In this document: positions 56,401-64,000 of the stretch, piece by piece
How the letters are laid out: each line of letters starts with the position of its first letter
How positions within the stretch are numbered: the first letter of the stretch is position 1
Assembly: GCF_965638725.1 (NCBI RefSeq)
Contig: NC_134962.1
Location: 503,501-567,500, forward strand
Source: Aptenodytes patagonicus
Taxonomy: Eukaryota > Chordata > Aves > Sphenisciformes > Spheniscidae
DNA length: 64,000 nucleotides
Direction: 5' to 3'
Position numbers and translations under genes: made by a program
The notes under the pieces: model-generated
The model's input: the letters and a program-made list of their open reading frames with translations, nothing else
Told to the model about the DNA's origin: nothing
Databases searched by the model: none

Positions 56401-57579
56401 CCTGAGCATCCTGCTGCCCCATGCATCCTCATTGCAAGCAGCGTGCTCCACGCCGCTGCCTCCTCCTCCTCTTCCTCCTCCTCCTGGCACCCTGTGCTCA
56501 TCTTGGCCATGCTGGGAAAATCAGGACAGCTTGCCTTTGGCACAGGCGCGAGTGAGCTCCAGCTGGCACCTGTGCCCGGCTCCTGCCCGTCAGCCGGGAG
56601 ATGCCGCGGGGGCAGCAGTTTCTGCAAACACCCCTTGCCGGCTCCTGGCAGGGCTGTGCTGTTTGGGCTGCAAACAGAGACGCTGCCGGGAGGTTTCACT
56701 CCAAACAGCAGCTGTTTTGTTAAAACAAAGAAGGAGCCCGGCCGTTGTCTTGGGGTGGGTAAAGCAGCACCGCAGCTGGGCACAACCGCCCCCGGCATTG
56801 CCCCCACGGCGGGGGGGCCCCGGCAGCAGGGATCTGTGCCCAGGAAGTGGCACCCACGGTCCAGGCCCCTCTGCTGGGGTTTGGGCCTGTCCCCGTGGTC
56901 GGGGGCCACATGCAGGGGTGGGGAAGAGACGGGAGGTGTGAGGAGCAGAGCCCGAACACTTGCAGGGCCACAGGTGTGGGGGTCCGTGCAGCCCTGGCCC
57001 CCTGCCCAGCCCCCGCCTGCCCCCATTAGCACCCTCCTCACTTCTGCCTTCACCGTGCAGCCCCTGCTCTGCCCAGAGACCCCTCCTCGGCGCCAGGACA
57101 GGCGCTGGGCTCTGCAGGCACAGACGTCCCAAATCCAGGTCTGCCACTGTCGGTGTGGGGGTGCCCAGGGAGGCCGGGAGAGCCCCTGCTGCGTGCGGCA
57201 CCCCTGGGTGCTGACAGCTGCTGTGCACGCAGGGTGCAGGGGGTGCACGTGGGGGTGCAGGGTATGGACACATGCCTGTGCAGCCCGGGGTGGGAGCGGG
57301 CTCCCTGAGGCAGCAGGGCTGCGGTGCAGGCGCTGCAGCCAGCTGGGACACGGTCCCCACCAGCATGTGCTGGGCAGTGCCAGCATGTGCCAGGCAGGGA
57401 CAGAGGGGACATGGCAGGGGCACGGGGGGGACGAGGTGCAAGGAGCTGGCCCTAGGATGCCTGTGCCTGGCAGCTGCCGGGTTTTTCTGCCGGTACTCAC
57501 CGCCTTTCTCCTGTGGTGCAGTGCCCGGCTTTGCCCTGAGGATGAGGAGCCCCAGGAGGAGGAAAACCCCCAGCCTCAT
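50472..57579 (-). CDS. Gene D: multi-WAP secreted protein with about 15 WAP modules
   Basis: Seventeen exons, all phase 1: signal 57501-57579; WAP modules 55754-55903, 55276-55419, 54821-54970, 54470-54613, 53992-54144, 53615-53716, 53307-53429, 52845-52988, 52553-52699, 52186-52335, 51936-52082, 51731-51850, 51488-51625, 51032-51166, 50798-50932; last exon 50472-50512. The frame closes to 733 residues. Ten modules have all eight Cys. Modules 5-7 lack the first two Cys. Modules 12 and 14 lack exactly Cys1 and Cys6, which pair in known WAP folds, so one disulphide was lost as a unit. Modules 12-13 and 14-15 are a tandem two-exon duplication. WAP proteins inhibit serine proteases and are often antimicrobial; this one would be secreted and multivalent. 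No mammalian WFDC protein I know has more than a few modules. No internal signal exon was seen, but splitting into two genes cannot be ruled out. Confidence 0.85.
54300..54415 (-). pseudogene. Decayed WAP exon inside gene D
   Basis: Between modules 4 and 5 the minus strand reads [18 protein letters not shown], the second half of a WAP domain. The acceptor just upstream leaves phase 2 rather than phase 1, the first half of the domain is missing, and no proper donor follows. It is probably a lost exon. Confidence 0.5.
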
Positions 57580-57612
57580 GGTGCTGCCGGGTATGTCGTG
57601 CGTGTCCGGGGG

Positions 57613-57618
57613 TTTAAA
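57613..57618 (-). promoter_or_regulatory. TTTAAA box of gene D
   Basis: GGTTTAAAG lies 39 bases before the gene D start codon, matching the cluster pattern. Confidence 0.55.
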
Positions 57619-58597
57619 GTTTCTGGCGCGGGTGCCCGGGGTGATGGGGCAGCTGAAGCCGGGCTGCTGGCTGTGGCAGGCTGACCGTGCCGCAGGCAGG
57701 AGCAGGAGGAGGGGCAGTTCCCAGAACCCATCGGCGCCCCGCCAGCCATGCCGCTTATCTCCAGCCGAGCTGTGCTTTCGGGTCAGGGTGACCCACGGGG
57801 CTGGGGAGGGCAGCTGGGGTCAGGCGGCTGCTGTCCCCCGTGGCGCACAACCCCATCCCTGCCGCAGCTGCCTGTGACCCCCTGCCTGGGTTTGCCTCTA
57901 GCCCTGCTTGCCCCTTGCATCCCTGGGGTGGGGGCCGTGGACAGACCCCATGGCTTGGCCCCGGCATGGCAGCGGGAGCAGCCAGAGGGGCTCTGCCAGC
58001 TCTGCCGCCGTGGTGCTGCCCCGCAGCTGTGGCTTGGCTCAGCTGGGCATAGCTTCCACGCATGGGACCGCTCAGGATCCGGCACCACTAGGTGGGAGAG
58101 GTGTCCTGGGCCAGCTCAGTGTCCCAGCATGGTGATGGGGCTGGGCTGGGACCGGGGAGTGAGCGGGTCCTGCTGTGGCCCCTGGCATGTGGGTGCTGCT
58201 CCCTGCCCCCTTCCCTGTCTGGGTGCTTCATCTACCCCGACCCGTGACTGCTTTTCCAACCCGGTTTTTACACTTTGCAATGCAAATGAGCCCTTCCTTG
58301 GCGCAAGGAATCTGAGGGAACTGGTTTCTGCACTCCAGTCCATGACTGCCGAGGGGACATCGGTGTGGCCTCCGGACCCAGTGGGATGGTCACCACGGGG
58401 CGATGATGGCTGGAGGGGGCCCGCATGGAAACGGGAACCTCTCCCTGCCCCAGGGCGGCGGCTGCCTGCAGGAACGGGTGCCGGGCACCTGCTTGCACCT
58501 CCCTGCCTGTGTGCAGCCCAGGGCTGCCTGCACCTCCTGGGAACCCGCAGCAGAGCACAGGGATGGCGACCCAGAGCAGAAGGTGGCCATGTGCCAG

Positions 58598-58603
58598 TTT
58601 ATT
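58598..58603 (-). terminator. Gene E poly(A) signal
   Basis: AATAAA on minus about 150 bases past the proposed gene E stop codon. Confidence 0.7.
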
Positions 58604-58748
58604 CTATTTCAGTGCTGTGAAGCGGCCGGGGCCGATAGGAATGCAGGGGTTTGCCTCTGTGCCTGGGCTGCCAGGAGCCTTGCCCTAGTGTGGGGTGGTG
58701 CGGGCGGCGTGCAGCCCTCGATGGCGCGGCTGGGAGGGGCTGGGCGTG

Positions 58749-61445
58749 CTAGGGATCCCGGCCAGGACCATCAGAGCAATGCCAGTGCCATCTTGCTGGC
58801 GGTGCAGAGGGTCCGGCGCAGGGACGGGCGCGGGGGGCAGTGGGCGCTGCTGGCGGCAGCACCTCTTTGCTCACCCACAGGGGTGTGGTGGCAGCAGGGT
58901 GGGGAGTGGCCCCGAAACAGCAGCTCCTGGTGCAACCCTTCCCGGCCAGGGCTAGGCTGTGCCTGGAAGTGCAGGTGATGAGGTGGTCAGTGCAGGATGG
59001 GTGCTCCCGCCCCGAGGGATGAGGGGCCCTGGGATGCCCCCACCTTGGGCCCTCCTCAGTCCCCTCCAGGCTGGACCCGCTGCAGGGGCGAGACCTGCGC
59101 AGTGCCCTGGGCTGCTGGGACCCAGGAGGTGGCAGGCTGGGGGGGGGGGGGGGCCTTACCCCGCAGCAGGGTGATGCATGCCCGGCCGCAGCCCCGCAGG
59201 CAGCACTTCTGGCCGGGGGGGCAATCCTTGTCCTGCAGGCACAGGAGGAGGCACTCGGCCGCCTGGTCACCATCACCCATGGGGGGACAGAGCCCGGGCC
59301 GCACTGGCACATGCGGAGAGAGGGAGGGGTGAGGGGATTACCTCCTGTGGGCAGGGCACCCCTCTGGGGTGGGGGAGCTGCCCTGCCCACAGGGGGTGAG
59401 CCCCTCACCTGGCTCCTGCCCCATGGCGACAGCAGCTGGGTCCCCATGCTCTCATCACCCCCCAGGAGGGTCACGGTGAGAGGCAGCCCCTGGGGAGGGC
59501 GGGTACAGCCAAGGGGGTGCCAGCCCTGGCCAGGGGTGCTCAGCCTGGGACAGGGCAGGGAGGGGACACAGGGGGTCTTGGCCCCACAGGGTGCCGGTGA
59601 CTTTACCCTCAGTGGGTGGTTTGCAGACATGGCCACAGCCGGTGGTGCAGCACTTGGCAGCCCCGGGGCAGTCGCCGTCGGTGTCACACAGCTCCAGGCA
59701 GGGTCCCAGGGAGCCCCGCAGCACCACAGGGCATGCACCGGGCTTTGCTGCGGCACGGCGGCTCCCTAGTGACAACAGAGACCGTGGCTGTGCCGGAATG
59801 CTGCTTCCCCCAGCCCCGCTCCTGGCATGGCCTCGGTCTCCATCCTGCCCCCCCGTGCTGCCCCCCATCCTGCCCCCATCCTGGCCCCATCTTCCCTCCC
59901 AGAGCCCCATGCTGCCCTCAGCTGCCAGCCTCACACCCAGACCAGTCTGACCCAGTGGACCAGTCACAGCTCAATATGGGATGCCAGCTATCAGCTGGAG
60001 CGGTGAGGGACAACCCTGGCTCCAGTCCCCACCAACACCCAGCCCGAGTGCGGTGCAGGATGGGGGTGCAGGATGGGGTGAAGCCCCACGCCTGCTCGGG
60101 GCCATCACCCACCCGTCACAGAGGAGCTGAGCACAGGGATCCCTTCCCACAGCGCCCAGAGGGCCTGCCTCCGCCCAGGGGCTCACGAGGGCCGGGGCTG
60201 TGCCTGGGGTCGGTGTGCGGCACTGGGAGCCGCAGCCAGCGGCACACGCTCCCCAGGGCCTGGATGGCTGCCACCAGCTGCACACTCGGCCAGGCACGGC
60301 CACTGGGGCTTGTCTGGCGGCACGGCTGGGCACACGCCGGGCTTTGCCGGGGAGGAGCTGTGCTACCACCGGTGTGGCTGCAGAGTGGATGTGGGGTGGC
60401 CGCAGGGCGGCTGTGGGGCAGCCATGGACAGTGCCAGGGGCACACACGCTTGGGTGGGGGGATGCGTGAGCCTGGTGAGCCCTGGCCCTGGGGGGAGCGG
60501 GGCCTGCGGGCACCCAGCCCCAGGAGGAGAGATGGCAGGGCTGTACCTGTGTCCGGGGGGGCGCAGGACAGCCCACAGCCAGAGAAACAGCACTTGCGGT
60601 CCCCAGGGCAGTCTCGGTCATCGGTGCAGCGGTTGGGGCAGGCAGCAGCGCTCCTCTGGGCACGCTTCCGCGGGCAGGGGCCAGGTTTGGCTGGAGGGGA
60701 GGGGAGGCTCAGGGCTTGGCGTGCAGCCAGCCTGGCCCCACAGCGCCCGCGGCTCCCCCACAGAGTGATGGGGGCTGTGGACCCGTGGGGCTCTCCCGTG
60801 GGTCTCCATCTTCAGCCCAGCACGGGGACAGCGAGGCCACCTTACCTGGTTCGGCACGCATGCAGTGGGCGCAGCAGCCGCGGGTGCAGCACTTCTCTCC
60901 GGGGCTGCACGCGGTGTCGTTGTGGCAGCTCGTCCTGCAGCTCTCCCCGCTGGCACTGCTGGCGCGAGGGCAGTAGCCCGGGCTCTCTGCAGAGGGAGAT
61001 GCTCCATGCGGCCATGTGCCCAGGGAGTGGGGCTCGTAGCAGGGGCACCCGACATGGGCACTGGCCCCCACCCACATCCCACCCGTCGCCCAGTCCCCAC
61101 GCTGGCATCTCTCTGGGGGGAGCTGGCGGTACCTGTGGTGGGGAGGAGGCAGGTCCTGACCTGCCCACTCTGGCAGCACTTCTCAGCGCCGGGGCAGCTG
61201 TGGTCAGAGAGGCAGAACAGCCTGGGGGGACGTGGAGCTCTGCTCCCCGCCGCTGGGCACTTGCCCACTTTGCCAGGGGCAGGCAGGGCAGCGGGGGGCC
61301 AGCGTCCCTGTGGGGCACGGCGCGGTGCTGGGGTGACTGCGGGGGCAGCGCCTTGGTCCCCGGTGCGGTGCTGGTGGGCCGGGGTGGGTGGTAGCTCCAC
61401 AAACAGTGCCAGGAGCACCAGGAGGAGGGTGCGCTTACCCGGCAT
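58749..61445 (-). CDS. Gene E: five-WAP secreted protein
   Basis: Six exons, 61133-61445, 60846-60986, 60547-60690, 59607-59747, 59160-59303 and 58749-58795, close in frame to 309 residues. Exon 1 is unusual: signal peptide (MPGKRTLLLVLLALFVELPP), a Pro/Ala-rich linker and a first WAP module all in one exon, with no intron after the signal. That module is degenerate, with six Cys (CLSDHSCPGAEKCC). Module 2 has nine Cys (CTRGCCAHC). Modules 3-5 are regular (DDRDCPGDRKCCFSGCG; DGDCPGAAKCCTTGCG; DKDCPPGQKCCLRGCG). The last exon adds a short tail (ARWHWHCSDGPGRDP). WAP borders are phase 1. A decayed WAP exon sits between modules 3 and 4. Likely a secreted protease inhibitor or antimicrobial; a link to mammalian WFDC3 or WFDC8 is possible but not shown. 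Confidence 0.82.
60203..60350 (-). pseudogene. Decayed WAP exon inside gene E
   Basis: On minus the stretch begins AKPGVCPAVPPDKPQWPC and LAEC in one frame, then continues in another frame as CAAGCGSQCRTP. A WAP domain is thus split by a frame change, the CC pair is gone, and the position where the acceptor AG should be reads ccccgg. The exon would be skipped. Confidence 0.6.
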
Positions 61446-61490
61446 TGTGCTGCTGTCGGGGGGCTGTGCTGCTGGGCCCGCTGGCCAGGA

Positions 61491-61496
61491 TTTAAA
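61491..61496 (-). promoter_or_regulatory. TTTAAA box of gene E
   Basis: GATTTAAACCC lies 51 bases before the gene E start codon. The surrounding GGATTTAAACCCTGCC is close to the gene B box read on the same strand (GGATTTAAACCCCTGCC). Confidence 0.6.
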
Positions 61497-62673
61497 CCCT
61501 GCCAGGGCGGGGGCTGGCCAAGCCGAGCTGCTCCTTCCCATGGCAGCACTGTATTGAGACCGTGGGAGTGCCAGGCACGAACAATCCGCCTTGGGGGAGA
61601 CTCCTGGGGCAGTGCTGGGCTCGCAGCCTGTGGCTGACGCATCCTCCACAGCACGCCCTTTCCAGGTCACCAGTGACCCGCGAGCAGCCGGGCTGGGGGG
61701 ACAGGCAGCGCTCTGGGAGCCCCACTGCCTGTGCTCTCCAATGGCGAGCAGGGATGGGACACAGGGGAGCAATGTCCTGTCCCTGGTCCTCAGCGTCCAC
61801 CCAGTCCTGCCCGGGGAGCGTTGTCAGTTGCCTCCCGGCACGCATGGAGCGGGAAGAGCTGCTGTGGAGAGCCATGGTGCTGAGCCAGGGTGGACCAGCC
61901 TGCACCCACACTGCAGGGAGAGGGGGAAACAGAACCGGGCACCCGGCTGTGCCAGGCAGGATGCAGGGCTCACTTTGCCTTGGGGCACAGCTGTGCTCTG
62001 TCCCCTGCCAAAGGTGGGGGCCCTGGGGTGCCAGCCCCTCGAAGGCATGTGGGACTGCTTGCTCTGGTCCTGGGGGCTGGGAGTGGGAGTGGGGTGGGTG
62101 CAGGAGGGCCGGGGCATCAGGAGCCCTGCGGGGAGCAGGAGGTGCCTGGGAGAGTGGGGCAGGAGCAGGAGTGGGGCCCAGCTCTGAGCAGGCAGGGGAG
62201 GGACGGGGCAGGGGCAGGCATGGGGCAAGGGCATGTGGGCTTCACTGCCCACAGCTCCTTTGGGCTCCTGCCATGGGCAACGTGCCACTGCCGGGCTGGG
62301 AGCATGTGGGGCAGGAGGGGGTTTGGGTGATGCTTGTGCAACGGCACACGCTAGCAGTCTCCCCGTCCCCCGGCCATCATAGAGCAGAGAATGGCCCCGT
62401 GCCAGGGCAGCCCGGGCCGTAGGGCCGTGGGGCAGCCGGGGCTGTGGCGCAGCCCCGGGCAGGGGCGCAGGCTGGGGACACTTGGAGACACGGTGCAGCC
62501 AGTCAGCGCTGGCGCTTGTCGTGTGCAGCCCTTCCAGGCGGCCCCAGCACTGGCACCAGCTCTCAGCAGCAGCTGTGGTGGGCAGGATGCGGCTGGGAGT
62601 GGGCAGAGTGGCTGCCCAGCCAGGAGCGTGGCGTGACGGAGAGGCGGCCACGAGCGCGGCAGGGAGAGGCTGC
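61497..62673. other. Intergenic region between genes E and F
   Basis: G-rich strings, open frames on both strands from composition, and no WAP, Kunitz or signal exon. Nothing recognised. Confidence 0.45.
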
Positions 62674-62679
62674 TTTATT
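62674..62679 (-). terminator. Gene F poly(A) signal
   Basis: AATAAA on minus, about 285 bases past the stop codon of the WFDC2-like exon. An intron in the 3' UTR is possible, since GAG then gtcagt follows the stop directly. Confidence 0.65.
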
Positions 62680-62962
62680 GGTGAAAGTGCGGGGGGCTGT
62701 GGCGCACCCCAAGCAGGGGACCCTGGAGAGGAAGCTGAGGCTGAAGGCTCCGAGCTGGGAGCGCGGCCGGGCCGGGAGGGACTGTGCGGGGCCAGGGCCT
62801 GGGCGTGCAGGACTCACGTCGGGCAGCAGCTTCCCTGTGGCCAGGCTGGCAGGAGGCGGCTGCGCCTGCAAAGGGAGCAGAGAGCCATGAGTGGGACAGG
62901 CGCGCGGGTGCTGTGCCGTGGGTGCTGCGGGAACCCTGGGGTCGGTGGGTGCCTGACTGACC

Positions 62963-63114
62963 TCAGTGGAGGGGTGTCACACAGGAGACCTTGCCACAGC
63001 CGTTCCTGCAGCACTTCTGGCTCCCAGAGCAGTTGGAGTCCGTCTTGCACTGGTTCATGCAGACGCCTAGCATGGGGATCCCCGGACTGACGGGTGGGCA
63101 GGTTCCGGGCTTCT
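62963..63114 (-). CDS. WFDC2: Gene F: WFDC2 (HE4)-like, last coding exon; gene continues past the right edge
   Basis: One phase 1 WAP exon with all eight Cys ends in a stop after SCVTPLH. The block [15 protein letters not shown] is, as I recall, the same as the end of human WFDC2 (HE4), and [16 protein letters not shown] follows human PQLGLCRDQCQVDSQC. WFDC2 is a secreted two-WAP protein of epithelia and the male tract. The signal exon and a good N-terminal WAP were not found in the window and should lie to the right. A damaged WAP-like stretch at about 63.38-63.55 kb is noted separately. Human WFDC2 also borders the WFDC cluster, which supports the call. Confidence 0.75.
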
Positions 63115-63374
63115 CTGCAAAGGCGAAGGGACACGGCCTGAGACCCGCCGGCCCCAGCACGAGGGGCAAGGCTGGCCCTGCAGCTTCCGGAGCCGCAGGC
63201 ATGGCCCTGGCCCCTGGCTGCCGCGGAGGAGGGACCCCTGTGCCGGCCGGCAGCTCCCCCACCCCATGCTTCTGCCCACTGGTGCTCCTGCCAGCCTGAC
63301 CCGATGGGGACACGTTGGGGAGGCCATGCAGTGTGGTGATCCCCCATGGTCCCTGTGCTCAGCCTCCCGCTCAG

Positions 63375-63550
63375 GGGTGCATGGCTGGCACAGGACGCGC
63401 AGCCGCAGCACGCAGTCCCGGTGGCAGCCTTGGCCCCGCTTTCCCCCACAGCTGTCGTGGACAGCTCCAGCCATGCGCTCGTGGCGCGTGGGCTCAGCTC
63501 AGGCCTCAGCGAGGGGCACGTGCCCCCCAGACAGCCTGTGCCCTGGCTGC
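63375..63550 (-). pseudogene. WAP-like remnant upstream of the WFDC2-like exon
   Basis: After a plausible phase 1 acceptor the minus strand reads CLGGTCPSLRPEL and later TACCGCASCASHA, which look like the first and last parts of a WAP domain. The middle Cys residues are missing from this frame, and the expected GT donor after LSG is GG. It may be a decayed N-terminal WAP of gene F, or a strongly diverged exon. Confidence 0.35.
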
Positions 63551-64000
63551 GTGGGGCCCCTGCCCTGCCGTCCCGCTGCCTGCTGCTGCCTGCCACCAGC
63601 ACCGGGCTCCCGGCTCTGCACCACGCCGTCCTCTGCTGTGGCACAGCCAGGCCAGCTCTGTCCTTGCAGGCGGCGATGGAGGTACCGGAGCCTCTGGTTC
63701 ACATCCGTGTGTTTGCAGCTGGAGATCCCACATCCTGTGCCCGTCTACCGGGGCTGCTCTCCAGCAGGACCGGCGCGGAGAGCGTACTCAGCCAGGTGGC
63801 TGTGGGGCCATGTCCGGCGCAGGGCCGGGGATGGCGCCGTTGGGAGACTCTTCCCAGGCGCGGGGTCGGGAGGCAGGACAGTGCCCACATCCCAGGCCGG
63901 CAGCTGCCCACGGCGAGGCTGAGTGGGCAGCGAGGGCTGTGAGGGGGAGCAGCGCAGGCCCCTGCCCTCTGCACTGGCCCCAGCGTTGTTCTGAGGCGTC

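Noticed and set aside
50798-63114. Regularly spaced similar exons as a tandem satellite
   Set aside because: Units are coding WAP exons with conserved phase and splice sites, separated by unlike introns.

Overview
This is a GC-rich, gene-dense stretch of bird genomic DNA (exon-intron genes, small introns, CpG-rich promoters and one CR1 LINE tail of the avian type). The gene order matches the conserved block at human 20q13.12, read as CTSA - NEURL2 - (SPATA25) - ZSWIM1 - ZSWIM3 - ACOT8 - SNX21 - TNNC2 - UBE2C - DNTTIP1 - WFDC cluster. The troponin C reading frame is nearly the chicken protein as I remember it, but with at least one change, so this is a bird other than (or diverged from) chicken. 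No tools were run: exon boundaries come from reading splice sites, and nearly every multi-exon gene below closes in frame over all its exons.

1-33.5 kb is housekeeping and muscle gene territory. CTSA (minus, cut by the left edge), NEURL2 (plus), a weak SPATA25 candidate (plus), ZSWIM1 and ZSWIM3 (minus, tandem), ACOT8 (plus, sharing a CCAAT-rich bidirectional promoter with ZSWIM3), SNX21 (minus), TNNC2 (plus), a two-exon R7-RGS-binding-protein relative (plus) that I do not know from this place in mammals, UBE2C (minus) and DNTTIP1 (minus). Several promoters show sites that fit the gene: a palindromic E-box at lysosomal CTSA, MEF2 sites at the muscle genes NEURL2 and TNNC2, and CCAAT boxes plus a CHR-like hexamer at the mitotic gene UBE2C.

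33.5-40.3 kb is a gap with lower GC and no convincing coding sequence.

40.3-64 kb is a lineage-shaped secreted-protein cluster in the position of the mammalian WFDC/SPINT locus. It holds (A) a secreted protein with a signal exon, about twenty Lys-Pro hexapeptide repeats and a near-pure poly-aspartate tail; (B) a small secreted peptide gene; (C) an EPPIN / ovocalyxin-25-like WAP+Kunitz gene; (D) a 17-exon gene encoding about 15 WAP modules; (E) a five-WAP gene; and (F) the last exon of a WFDC2 (HE4)-like gene cut by the right edge. WAP modules are one exon each with phase 1 borders, and decayed WAP exons lie among them, so the cluster has grown by exon duplication and loss. Genes A-E share a TTTAAA-like box 39-55 bp before the start codon, which suggests joint descent and possibly joint expression. 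The most unusual candidates are gene A (a possible mineral- or matrix-binding protein, by inference), gene D, and the RGS-binding-protein relative with a CaaX-like end.
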